From the NCBI GenBank assembly GCA_910577955.1, contig CAJTNC010000002.1, positions 1-64,000 on the forward strand: DNA of 64,000 bases, in the 5' to 3' direction. How positions within the stretch are numbered: the stretch's first letter is position 1; every line of letters begins with the position of its first letter. Under the pieces are notes generated by a model. It did not search any database, was not told where the DNA came from, and was given only the letters and a program-made list of their open reading frames with translations. Made by a program: the position numbers and the translations under genes. The stretch is from an uncultured Lachnospiraceae bacterium (lineage in GTDB: Bacteria; Bacillota; Clostridia; Lachnospirales; Lachnospiraceae). Shown in pieces: positions 1 through 8,467 of this stretch.

Positions 1-82
1 TGTATAAAATTTTCAAAGTTCATCAATTTCTGCTTGACTTTTTATTTGCAGACTTAAAATACCACTAATTTTCCTGTAGTTA

Positions 83-1036
83 TCATTTGGAAAACTCTAC
101 CAGCCAGTTTCCTTCCGATTCCACCGATATATAATAGCTGTGGGAAGCGTTCAGATAAACATTTCCTTTATTTCTCCCGTAAGTACCTGCGCCGTTGGCC
201 AGAAGTTTTTTAGAATTATCATCCGCGTCATAAAGCCAGACAATAAAATTTCCTTTGTCCGCCCAGTTTGCGCAATAGACGCTATGGGTTTTATTATCCC
301 CTCTGAAACAACCGGATACCTGACTGCCGGTGCCTGACTGCACAGGCGTGGCTGTCTCTAAAACCGGCGTCATCGTGATCTTCCAGCGGCCGGTGGCCAG
401 AACGTCAAAGTTCGTTCCTTCCGTCCCTCTTCCGATGGTCACGCTGCCTTCGTAAGCTCCGGCTCTATCGACGAGCACTTTCCGATCCCCTGCCGTATTG
501 CTGTAAGTCAGTGCGAAATACCCATCTGCGTCCTCACTCACCACATGCACCTCATAGGGCACGGGAGGCATATATAATCCACGGATCACCGTACTTCCGT
601 TTCCCTCGTACTCATAGCTGTCCGCCGCCTCCTTGTTTACCACACTGATCTGCCTTGCGCTCTCCGGATATCCTGCCGCAAAAACCGTGATGACCGTATC
701 TCCGGTCATTTCCCCTCTCTGGCAGCATAGCTGCGTGTACTTCTTCACGTCCTTTTCCACCCACCGGACGCTGCAGATACCTTCGTTGGCCACCTGAAAT
801 ACAAGTTCTGTTCCCTCCGGCATATTTCTGGCTGCCACATTCATCTTAACCTCATGGGCCTGAGGGCTTAAAGAAATCATATCCGTGGAAATGTCCACAA
901 AAGGAGCCTCTTTAGCCCGCGCTGTCTCTCCGCCAAACACCATGCCCCCTACAAATACCGCCATCCCCATCACTGCTGCCAAAGCCCTTTTCCAATAATT
1001 CTTTCTTTTCCCCATTTTCCTCACATGATTTTTCAT
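83..1036 (-). CDS. Secreted protein of unknown function
   Basis: A 317-residue protein that I do not recognise by family. The N-terminus has a basic stretch (MKNHVRKMGKRKNYWKR), a hydrophobic core at about residues 18-36 and an ATARA-like end near residue 42, which reads as a cleavable signal peptide. There is no lipobox and no later membrane segment. The mature part looks beta-rich, with two similar stretches near the C-terminus that resemble small Ig-like or pre-peptidase-like domains (inference). It is the last gene of a probable unit with the coiled-coil protein (50 bp upstream) and the MMPL exporter, so an envelope role linked to that exporter is plausible. The ATG follows an AGGAGAGGAG-type site. 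Confidence 0.75.
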   Translation of the reverse strand: MKNHVRKMGKRKNYWKRALAAVMGMAVFVGGMVFGGETARAKEAPFVDISTDMISLSPQAHEVKMNVAARNMPEGTELVFQVANEGICSVRWVEKDVKKYTQLCCQRGEMTGDTVITVFAAGYPESARQISVVNKEAADSYEYEGNGSTVIRGLYMPPVPYEVHVVSEDADGYFALTYSNTAGDRKVLVDRAGAYEGSVTIGRGTEGTNFDVLATGRWKITMTPVLETATPVQSGTGSQVSGCFRGDNKTHSVYCANWADKGNFIVWLYDADDNSKKLLANGAGTYGRNKGNVYLNASHSYYISVESEGNWLVEFSK

Positions 1037-1085
1037 CCTGTTTCTCCTCTCCTGATATTTCAGTCACTAAACTAAAATTTCCCTC

Positions 1086-3206
1086 TCAGCGAAAGATCCC
1101 TAATATCTTTTCCCTGAGATTTACAAATACCGCTTTGAACCTGCCCCACATACCGATATCCTCGGCCGGTACCTCGATATCCGCAGCATTGTCCTCCCCA
1201 TCATCCGCCGAAATCTCCGCTGTCCTTAAAATGATCTGAATGCTCGCAGGCGTTTGATTTTTCTCCGAGGTAAAGGACGGAAAACTTGCGGTCACGTCCG
1301 TATTTAGAAAGTTGTGCTCCGCCTCTATCTCGTTTAGTTCTCTGTCCACCGTATCTCTTATGGTATTTTTTGCATTTTTCATCACACCCACATTATCCGC
1401 CATCCCTATACCATTTTGCATCACGCCGGACAAACCGTTCAGTGTAAGTGTCAGTGAGGAAGCCAACGTATCCTCCGTCAGTTCCACAGTCTCCCGCATG
1501 CCGGACAACGCCGCCTGAGTGGCCGAGATTGTCACTTCCGTGGCCTCCACCAGATCCGTCAGCTCCGCGATCAACGTCTGCAGATCCTCCCTGACTTCCT
1601 CGTCTGTCCAGTCCGCTAAAGATTCGCTGCAGACTGCTATTTCATCTATCGTACGGATAATATTTTCCGCCTTTTTGGTCAAATCTTTACTGTTTGAAAG
1701 TAAGGCTTTTCCGGTCGCTCCCGCCTCCGCATCCAACTGCTCCAAAGTCGCTATATATGCGGTCAGCGCAGACTTCAAACCCACATCCGCACCGGAGGGG
1801 CCGCTTATCTGCAAGTCCTTATCCTTTACCGGATCATACCCCATCCCCTTTATCGCTTCCGGTATACCGGCATCCATCGCCGCCTTTACTGCTGCCGCCG
1901 CTTCCGGAGAAACCCCCGATACCGTACCGCCCTGCGCGATAGTTAACACCGCCTCCGTCGGAATGCCCGTACTTTTGCTTACTTTTTCCGCCACAGCCGC
2001 CGTCGCCGCCATTCCGATCGTCACGCCTCCGCCCGATCCGACGATCTGCTGTAACTGCCCGATCGTTTCCTCACTGACCGTTCCTTCCGCGATCTTATTC
2101 AACTGCCCCAAACTGCTGTTCAGATTCCCGAGGCTTTTTGTCATACCCGATCCGAAGTTATTCAGTCTTCCCACGGCTCGCATCATATCTGTCAGTCTGT
2201 CAATGGTCTCATCCAGATTAGCCTGATCGGCTTCGGCCTGTGTATTGATCATTTTCAGATATGTCACCACATTTTCCAGTGAAGCGATGGCCGCGTCCGC
2301 CTGCGCCTCCATGGATTCTCTGCTGCCGTCGTAGATCTGATGGGCCCTTTCAGCCTTCTCCAAGCCTCTCTCCACGCTTTCCAGATCATCTTTCATTTCC
2401 TCGATATTGTCAAATACTGCGTCCATAGCCGCATCCATAGCGTCCGCTGAATCCTCCACTGTTTCCCTCACTTCCCGCACATCATTGACAACCTCCAGCG
2501 CGTCCAATGTAACGGGTACTACCATAAAAAACAGCCCCATACTTTCATAATGATCTGTGCCCACATCGATGCGAAAGTCGCTCTCCTCACCGGGCAGAGC
2601 CAGAAAGAGCGCCGCTTTTTCCGTCCCCATAGTCTGAAGCTGTGCCCCCGGCGCCTCGATGCTAAGCGTGTTCTTCATATCCACCAACGTGCCGCATATC
2701 AGGATCATATTGTTTTTATGGTATTCGTCGATATCTTTCTTAGGCGTCACATGAATCCTCGTGCTGATCAACCCCTGCGCTCCGCCAAGCTCCTCCCCTC
2801 TTGCCTCCACACCGTTTAATCTGTAGGAAACGTCGATATCCCACGGCACTTTTGTCTTCAGATCCTCGGACCTGCATTCATAATAAAAATACTGGTTTTC
2901 ACTATCCTCCAGATTCCAAGTGACCTTCCCGTTTTCCACCGTGGGCTCAGTGCGGTCGCTCATATTGATGATCTCATCATAATCGCCGTAATCCTCAATG
3001 ATCGTATTGCCGTTTAAAAAACATCCTTTTACCACACTGATGTCCCGAATCTCTCCGTAATGATCCATATTGACATAGAGAGACTCATCCACTTCCACTC
3101 TGGGCGGCGCCGCCTGCACCGGTGTACAAACCGCCCCTGCCGCCATCACTGCTGCCAAACCTGCCGCTGTCATCCTGTATCTGCTGCTCTTTCTATTTTT
3201 CCTCAT
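1086..3206 (-). CDS. Secreted coiled-coil protein partnered with MMPL exporter
   Basis: A 706-residue exported protein. It has a signal peptide (basic start, hydrophobic residues 12-30, PVQA before APPRVEV). A beta-type region spans about residues 35-240 and long helical, coiled-coil-prone segments span about 240-370 and 495-640. A low-complexity Leu/Gly/Asn stretch near residues 345-370 recalls the heptads of YhgE/Pip proteins. No membrane anchor is seen at the C-terminus. Its start lies inside the 3' end of the MMPL gene (14 bp overlap), so the two are translationally coupled. I infer a periplasm-side accessory subunit of the exporter; the function is not known. The RBS is GGAGGAAG about 6 bases before the ATG. 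Confidence 0.75.
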   Translation of the reverse strand: MRKNRKSSRYRMTAAGLAAVMAAGAVCTPVQAAPPRVEVDESLYVNMDHYGEIRDISVVKGCFLNGNTIIEDYGDYDEIINMSDRTEPTVENGKVTWNLEDSENQYFYYECRSEDLKTKVPWDIDVSYRLNGVEARGEELGGAQGLISTRIHVTPKKDIDEYHKNNMILICGTLVDMKNTLSIEAPGAQLQTMGTEKAALFLALPGEESDFRIDVGTDHYESMGLFFMVVPVTLDALEVVNDVREVRETVEDSADAMDAAMDAVFDNIEEMKDDLESVERGLEKAERAHQIYDGSRESMEAQADAAIASLENVVTYLKMINTQAEADQANLDETIDRLTDMMRAVGRLNNFGSGMTKSLGNLNSSLGQLNKIAEGTVSEETIGQLQQIVGSGGGVTIGMAATAAVAEKVSKSTGIPTEAVLTIAQGGTVSGVSPEAAAAVKAAMDAGIPEAIKGMGYDPVKDKDLQISGPSGADVGLKSALTAYIATLEQLDAEAGATGKALLSNSKDLTKKAENIIRTIDEIAVCSESLADWTDEEVREDLQTLIAELTDLVEATEVTISATQAALSGMRETVELTEDTLASSLTLTLNGLSGVMQNGIGMADNVGVMKNAKNTIRDTVDRELNEIEAEHNFLNTDVTASFPSFTSEKNQTPASIQIILRTAEISADDGEDNAADIEVPAEDIGMWGRFKAVFVNLREKILGIFR

Positions 3207-5595
3207 GATTTTCTTCCTCCTGTCTTTTCTTTGCCTCCTGCAGGCTCTCCAACTTCTCTTTCTTTTTCTGTCCTTTTTTCTCCTTCACAAGGATTCTATA
3301 TTCTATTTTTTCTAATTTCCTGACGATCAGAGAATCCTCTTTTTCTCTCTTCGCCTGCTGCTTTGCTCGTCTACTTTCATTTTTAAATTTTTCTTCCTCC
3401 CGCTTTTTCTTTTTTTCCTTCAAATTTCCTTTCACCCTATCGCGCATCGCCTTTTCTTTCATGATGTACTGATCAAGCATCGTCATCAGCCCCGGCACGG
3501 CAAGCAGCACAAGGGTCATGCTCAAAATCGCTCCCCGCCCCAGCATATGGCCGATATCCTTGATGGCCTCCACCGAAACCACAAAGTAGATTGCATAACC
3601 TGCGACGATCAATATCGTCCCTGATGTCAGAATGGAAAGCATGCTGGCCTGCAGAGCGCCAAGCGCCGCTTTTTTGGGCGTCATCTTCTCTCTCCTGTCC
3701 AGATAATTGTTGATCAAAAGAATGGAATAGTCCACCGTTGCGCCAAGCTGAATACAACTTACCACCACCATCGCCGCAAACATAAATATCCGGCCCTGTA
3801 AATACGGCACCGCCAGATTGATGCAGATGGCCGCGCTGATCGGTATGATTGCCACCACCGCCAGTATAATCGACTGGAACGCGACGATCACCACAAGGGC
3901 CACGCCGATCAGGGAAAACGCGTTGACCATCGCGTAATCCGCATCACAGATCACTTTCAGATCCTGCGTGGAGGGCGTGTTGCCGGCAACATAGGCATTC
4001 TCCGGATAATAGGAGTGCACAATTTCCTGAATCTCATCCGAAGTCTCAAAGGCAAGTTCACTCTCAGATTTCGTTTTTGTAAAGACCAACATTCTCGTAT
4101 AATTTTCTTTCCGCAAAAGCCCCGTCACACTTTCCGGAACAATCTGCTCCGGCACACCTCTCGGCAAAGTATCCGAAAGAGCCGTAACACTCCTCACATA
4201 GCTTAGATTTTTCAGTTCTCCCGCCAGTTCTCTTTCCGTAACCGGCGAACCGTTTGGCACCATCACCAAATACAGATTGCTCCGGCCAAACTTCGATTCG
4301 ATCAACTGCTCGTCATCGTAAACGACCGTACCCGCACTGGCTCCAAGCGCACTGTTTCCATATGTGTTGACATTAGAATTCTGCATCAGATAAGCCGGAA
4401 TAAATACAATAGCAATAAAAACCACCACCGCATAGCGAAGCCTGAACACAACCTTCGATGCTTTCTTAAAGGACGGCACCAGTATCTTATGCTGCGTCTT
4501 TTCAATCAACGGTTCAAATCGTAAAATCAATGCCGGCATAAACAGCAATACTGTCACGATGCTGCTTATTATGCTCTTTCCCAGTACAAACCCCAGATCC
4601 TGCCCTATCAAAAACTGCATGAAGAATAACGCCATAAACCCCACAAATGTTGTCATCCCGCTGGAAAGCACCGACACGGCGGCATCTCTTATGGCGTTTG
4701 CCATCGCCTTTTCCCTGTCAGGCTCCGTCTTCTTCTCCCGCATATAAGTATGCAGCAGGAAGATCGAGTAATCGATGGAGATCGCAAGCTGCAGTACCGC
4801 CGCCACCGAATTGCTGATAAAGGAGATCGTTCCCCTGAAAATGTTAGTTCCCATGTTGATTGCAACGGCCACTCCCATGACGATCAAAAACAGGAAAGGT
4901 TCCGCCCATGAATCCGTAGTCAGACACAGGATAACAAAAATCAGACAGATCGCAATAGCCGTGATCAAAGCTATCTGCACATTCAAGGTTTCCTTTAAGG
5001 ACTTGTTTTCCACCGCAGCGCCGCCGTAGTGGCCTTTTTCTCCGAGGATCCCGCTTATCTCATCTAACGCCCGATCCGTAGCTTCCGATGTGTCTCCCTC
5101 CGTGAATGTCACATCCATCACGGCGCAGTCATCTTTATAGTAATCTGTCTGGCCCGCAATATCGATAAACTCTCCCGACATATACACGTCGGAACCGATC
5201 CATGACACCATATCCACGCCGTCCACATGTTCCATCATTTCCTTATAGATCTCCGCCTCATAGGGCGTGACATTTTCAATCATGACCCGCGCTGTCCCCG
5301 GATAGCCGAATTCTTCCTCCATCACATCGATTGCCTTCTTGGACGCCATACTGTCCGGAAGGTACGCCGTCAAATCATAATTGACCTTAATAAAGGGAAT
5401 GCAGAAAATACTGACCACCGCCAGCGCAATAAAGACTGACATGATCTTATCTCTGTGTCTGACAATCCATTCAGGCAGAGATGTTTTTCCTTTCCTCAGA
5501 TCTTCCAAACGTTTCTCTCTGGTCTCCAGTTTCTCTTTTACTCTTTTTGCCGCTTCTTCTCCGGCAGCTCTCATTTCCGCTTCTGTCAACTTCAT
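3193..5595 (-). CDS. MMPL/RND-family transporter
   Basis: About 800 residues with the architecture of MMPL-domain (RND superfamily) exporters. There is one N-terminal membrane helix, an extracellular loop of about 130 residues (containing YPGTARVMIEN), a bundle of five helices, a charged linker, then the same pattern again. It ends in a very Lys/Glu-rich cytoplasmic tail of about 90 residues. The frame stays open to a TTG at 5715, but I chose the ATG at 5595 (MKLTEAEMRAAGEE). The longer start would bury three inverted repeats and a TATAAC box. The RBS before 5595 is weak. Family members move lipids or hydrophobic compounds, driven by the proton-motive force; the substrate here is unknown. A TetR regulator lies next door and is the likely controller. 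Confidence 0.88.
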   Translation of the reverse strand: MKLTEAEMRAAGEEAAKRVKEKLETREKRLEDLRKGKTSLPEWIVRHRDKIMSVFIALAVVSIFCIPFIKVNYDLTAYLPDSMASKKAIDVMEEEFGYPGTARVMIENVTPYEAEIYKEMMEHVDGVDMVSWIGSDVYMSGEFIDIAGQTDYYKDDCAVMDVTFTEGDTSEATDRALDEISGILGEKGHYGGAAVENKSLKETLNVQIALITAIAICLIFVILCLTTDSWAEPFLFLIVMGVAVAINMGTNIFRGTISFISNSVAAVLQLAISIDYSIFLLHTYMREKKTEPDREKAMANAIRDAAVSVLSSGMTTFVGFMALFFMQFLIGQDLGFVLGKSIISSIVTVLLFMPALILRFEPLIEKTQHKILVPSFKKASKVVFRLRYAVVVFIAIVFIPAYLMQNSNVNTYGNSALGASAGTVVYDDEQLIESKFGRSNLYLVMVPNGSPVTERELAGELKNLSYVRSVTALSDTLPRGVPEQIVPESVTGLLRKENYTRMLVFTKTKSESELAFETSDEIQEIVHSYYPENAYVAGNTPSTQDLKVICDADYAMVNAFSLIGVALVVIVAFQSIILAVVAIIPISAAICINLAVPYLQGRIFMFAAMVVVSCIQLGATVDYSILLINNYLDRREKMTPKKAALGALQASMLSILTSGTILIVAGYAIYFVVSVEAIKDIGHMLGRGAILSMTLVLLAVPGLMTMLDQYIMKEKAMRDRVKGNLKEKKKKREEEKFKNESRRAKQQAKREKEDSLIVRKLEKIEYRILVKEKKGQKKKEKLESLQEAKKRQEEENHEEK

Positions 5596-5636
5596 ATTCC
5601 GATAACCATAACCTTTCCGCAACCTGTTATAATCTC

Positions 5637-5654
5637 TCTTGTCAGTTAACAAGA
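5637..5654. promoter_or_regulatory. Candidate TetR operator upstream of MMPL gene
   Basis: An 18-bp dyad, TCTTGT-N6-ACAAGA, lies 42 bp upstream of the MMPL ATG. On the minus strand it sits just before a TATAAC box (5630s) and overlaps a TTGTTA hexamer, so a bound repressor would block RNA polymerase. Two related dyads lie further upstream: GACAAAATTGTC at 5682-5693, and GACAAA-N8-TTTGTC at 5711-5730. Assignment to the adjacent TetR protein is inference from position and symmetry. Confidence 0.5.
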
Positions 5655-5808
5655 TATGCCATTTTCCTTTTGATGTCTTTAGACAAAATTGTCCTTCTGT
5701 TCTGTTTTTTGACAAAGTATCTTTTTTGTCGGTTTCTTTTCGAAGGGATTGAGGGTATGGTATAAATTAAGAAATTTTGCGTAAAGCAGAAAGGACAAAG
5801 GTGTTTTG

Positions 5809-6051
5809 ATGAGTCTCACACAGGATATGAAAACTTCCTTTTTCGAAATGCAGCTTCAGCATTTAAAAAGGCGCAAAAAAAAGCCGCTCACCCCGAAGGC
5901 GGCCGGCCATATTTTTAAAAATTACAAGCTGATGTTCCATCTGGATTCTCCGGTCTCTTTCACTCGGGAAAACTGTGAAACATTTATTCAGCTCTTTTCG
6001 GAAGAATCTCCGGCGGAATTGGCAGAGTGGATAGAGTCTCTGTTTCCGTGA
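5809..6051 (+). CDS. Small hypothetical protein
   Basis: An 80-residue soluble, basic protein starting MSLTQDMKTSFFEMQ with an acidic C-terminal helix (EESPAELAEWIESLF). I do not recognise the family. It reads opposite to its neighbours, behind a TATAAAT box about 43 bp upstream and an AAAGGACAAAGG ribosome-binding region. Its codon use looks natural for this genome. The last 68 bp overlap the 3' end of the tetR gene tail to tail. It shares the 210-bp intergenic region with the MMPL promoter and may respond to the same regulator. A TTG three bases upstream is an alternative start. Confidence 0.5.
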   Translation: MSLTQDMKTSFFEMQLQHLKRRKKKPLTPKAAGHIFKNYKLMFHLDSPVSFTRENCETFIQLFSEESPAELAEWIESLFP

Positions 6052-6619
6052 TTATATCATTTTTAAATTGATATATGCAGTAGGATAACCGCTCAATGTT
6101 ATCCACCAGTTCCTTCATATTTTCGGCAATCAATTTTTCATCTTCTTTCATGCCTCCTGTCGCCCACTCGATCACCACGCCGGTGAGCCCGTGGGCAAAT
6201 ATCTTGGAAGCCAGCTGCTTCTTCTCCGGCGTAAGCTGTCTTCTGGCATCTAAATCCTCCACCGCTGTCTCGAACAGTGTGGTCAGCATCTTTAGCAGAT
6301 ATTCCTCAAAAAAATTATCGGAACATTTGATCGTGTTCATGTAAAAAGCTTTATTCTCCCTCATGATCCGCAGGAGTTCATAAAGCTTTTCATCCCAATT
6401 CCCGAAAGATATGTCGGCGGTCAGCGGCAAGAATGTCTCATGGTAATAGATCCAGTCCAGCAATTCATATTTATCGCTGAAATGATAGTAGAAAGTCTGT
6501 CTGTTCACACCGCATTCCTTTACGATGTCCCCCACTGTCACATGTTCAAAGAGCCGCCCCGAAGCTAATCTCTTTAAACTCTCCGCCAGTTCTTTTTTTG
6601 TGATATTTGCGTTTGCCAT
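5984..6619 (-). CDS. TetR/AcrR-family transcriptional regulator
   Basis: 211 residues, normal length for the family. The N-terminal helix-turn-helix is clear: ITKKELAESLKRLAS, then VTVGDIVKECGVNRQTFYYHFSDKYELLDW, where GVNRQTFYYHF is the recognition-helix signature. The C-terminal region resembles the DhaS/TetR_C type found in Firmicutes. It lies between the glycosyltransferase (15 bp upstream) and the MMPL promoter region, and probably represses the exporter through the GACAA/TTGTC dyads. The inducer is unknown. The last 22 codons overlap the small plus-strand ORF. Confidence 0.88.
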   Translation of the reverse strand: MANANITKKELAESLKRLASGRLFEHVTVGDIVKECGVNRQTFYYHFSDKYELLDWIYYHETFLPLTADISFGNWDEKLYELLRIMRENKAFYMNTIKCSDNFFEEYLLKMLTTLFETAVEDLDARRQLTPEKKQLASKIFAHGLTGVVIEWATGGMKEDEKLIAENMKELVDNIERLSYCIYQFKNDIITETETLSTLPIPPEILPKRAE

Positions 6620-6633
6620 GCTTCGCTGTTCCC

Positions 6634-7572
6634 TTATTCTTCCAAATCTTTTTTCATCATCTCCACCAGATTCAGCCGAAACTCAAAATCCCGCCTGTTC
6701 TTGATCGCATTGTTGGTCAATATGAGTCCCGCAAACAACGCCTGCAGCGCCGCCAACATCACGAAACAGCAGACGAACAAAGTCGGAAATCTCTCCACAA
6801 GACCCGTCTCAAAATAAGTCACTAACACAGGAATCAGAAAACCGGCGGACAACACCGCCAACACTCCGCTGATGATCGTATAAAACTTAAAGGGTTGGTA
6901 ATTTCTGAACAGTCTTATGATCGTGCCGAGCACTTTCATTCCGTCCGTGTAGGTATTCAGCTTGGAAACGCTTCCCTCCGGCCTGTCTCTGTAATCCACG
7001 ATCACATTGTCTATTGCCATATTATTGTTGACCGCATGGATGGTCATCTCCGTCTCGATCTCAAATCCTTTGGAAAGAATCGGAAAAGTCTTGGCAAAAT
7101 TAAAACTGAACGCTCGATATCCGGTCATAATATCCTTGATATCGCAGTCAAAAATGCGATTGATCGACGCGCGCACAAGAGAATTTCCCATGTTGTGAAA
7201 AGGTCTCTTATTCTCGGTGAAGTAGGTGGAAGACAGCCTGTCCCCCACTACCATATCCGCCTGTTTCACCAACACTTTCTCCGCCATTTCTCTGGCATAT
7301 TCCAGCGGATAAGTATCATCGCCGTCGGTCATGATATAGCACTCTGCGTCGATTTCCCGAAACATCCGCCTGATCACATTGCCCTTGCCCTGCTGATACT
7401 CATGACGAACGATAGCGCCGGCTTCCTCCGCGATCTTTACCGTATCGTCGGTGGAGTTATTGTCATATACATAAATAACCGCTTCCGGAATATTCTTTTT
7501 GGCATCCTCTATCACTTTGCCGATTGTTTTTGCCTCGTTGTAACATGGAATCAAAAGTGCGATCCTGTCCAT
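6634..7572 (-). CDS. Glycosyltransferase family 2 with C-terminal membrane helices
   Basis: 312 residues. The N-terminal GT-A domain has IALLIPCYNEAKTIGKV, the nucleotide-binding YDNNSTDDT and the metal-binding DGDDTYP at about residues 80-86, then the family-typical MTGYRAFS. Two hydrophobic segments at about 233-256 and 268-292 anchor it in the membrane. The pattern matches dolichyl/undecaprenyl-phosphate sugar transferases (GtrB/DPM1-like), which load a sugar from a nucleotide donor onto a lipid carrier on the cytoplasmic face. The acceptor and sugar cannot be read from sequence. It precedes tetR in the same direction with a 15-bp gap. The terminator at 7652-7680 insulates it from the long operon upstream. 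Confidence 0.85.
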   Translation of the reverse strand: MDRIALLIPCYNEAKTIGKVIEDAKKNIPEAVIYVYDNNSTDDTVKIAEEAGAIVRHEYQQGKGNVIRRMFREIDAECYIMTDGDDTYPLEYAREMAEKVLVKQADMVVGDRLSSTYFTENKRPFHNMGNSLVRASINRIFDCDIKDIMTGYRAFSFNFAKTFPILSKGFEIETEMTIHAVNNNMAIDNVIVDYRDRPEGSVSKLNTYTDGMKVLGTIIRLFRNYQPFKFYTIISGVLAVLSAGFLIPVLVTYFETGLVERFPTLFVCCFVMLAALQALFAGLILTNNAIKNRRDFEFRLNLVEMMKKDLEE

Positions 7573-7651
7573 TCTCTGTCCTCCGCATGGCTGATCTGTC
7601 CGATCAGGTTTTCCTGTTTCGCTCGTCCCTTTTCGCTAAGTAAAGCATAAT

Positions 7652-7680
7652 AAAAAGCAGAAAACTTGTCAAGTCTTCTG
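7652..7680 (-). terminator. Intrinsic terminator ending the 11-gene operon
   Basis: On the minus strand CAGAAGACTT-GAC-AAGTTTTCTG forms a 10-bp stem with one G-T pair, followed by CTTTTTATT. The plus strand also ends in a T run, so it can act both ways. It lies just after the Crp-like gene and before the glycosyltransferase. Confidence 0.85.
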
Positions 7681-7713
7681 TTTTTTTGGTTTTTCTTCCG
7701 GATATAAAATTCT

Positions 7714-8406
7714 TTAACAGCTAAAAGGCATAGCGCTCTCTACATTCCTTTTCAGATTGACCAACTCTTCCCTGTTCTCAATGCGGTAGATTCCCTTAGC
7801 CTGTCTGGAAATTATATTTTCATCCACAAAACATTTCAGACAGCGTTGCAAGTGCCTGTAACTTACTCCCAGATACTCGGCTTCATAAGAAAGGTTTTTA
7901 TCATAGATCCCGTCCTTCTCAACATTCAGTATCCTCGCGGCAAGTCTTGTGTCGAGAGACATAAACTTATTGCACGCATTGTTGCGGGCCGTGGAAGAAA
8001 GCTTATAAGCGAGATTGCCCCCCAGAATGGAAAGCAGCCTGCAGTCGGCGAGCATCCGCTCTCTGCAGGCTTTTGTATTGATCCTCATGCAGACACATTC
8101 ATTCAGGCTTTTTACAAGGGAGAAGCAACTATCTTCCAGAAAAAACTCCGCTTCTCCCAGCACATCCCCTTCTCTGCAGAAAATGTGCAGAACTTCATTT
8201 CCATCGTCTCCGGGGGCGGAAACATACGCGTCGCCGTAGAGCACAACATACAGATAATCTACGATATAGCCCGGCTCCAGTATGATCTCCTTCGGGCTGA
8301 AAATACACAAATCCTGACAGTATGGCAGCAGGCTGTCGTATCGCTCCAGATCTATCTTGTAGTAAGACGCAATGATATCCTTGTCACAAAAGTTTATGAT
8401 CTCCAT
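7714..8406 (-). CDS. Crp/Fnr-family transcriptional regulator
   Basis: 230 residues. The N-terminal cyclic-nucleotide-binding-like beta roll is at about residues 30-125 (LEPGYIVDYLYVVLYGDAYV, GDVLGEAEFF). The C-terminal winged helix-turn-helix is at about 160-215, with YEAEYLGVSYRHLQRCLKCF as the recognition region. The cAMP-contact residues of E. coli Crp and the N-terminal Fe-S cysteines of Fnr are not evident, so it most resembles the YeiL-type branch (inference). It is the last gene of the long uptake/catabolism operon, 61 bp after the TrpF-like gene and just before the terminator, and is the obvious pathway-specific regulator. The effector is unknown. Confidence 0.85.
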   Translation of the reverse strand: MEIINFCDKDIIASYYKIDLERYDSLLPYCQDLCIFSPKEIILEPGYIVDYLYVVLYGDAYVSAPGDDGNEVLHIFCREGDVLGEAEFFLEDSCFSLVKSLNECVCMRINTKACRERMLADCRLLSILGGNLAYKLSSTARNNACNKFMSLDTRLAARILNVEKDGIYDKNLSYEAEYLGVSYRHLQRCLKCFVDENIISRQAKGIYRIENREELVNLKRNVESAMPFSC

Positions 8407-8467
8407 AATCCTCCCGTACTTCCGGAAACGAATCCATTATCCGTTCTTTTCCTATAATGCTGTGCGC

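Noticed and set aside
5596..5715. TTG at 5715 as the start of the MMPL protein
   Set aside because: It would place three inverted repeats and promoter-like boxes inside the coding region and add 40 residues not expected before the family's N-terminus.
6895..7650. 251-codon plus-strand open frame
   Set aside because: Antisense shadow of the glycosyltransferase gene; the composition is not protein-like.
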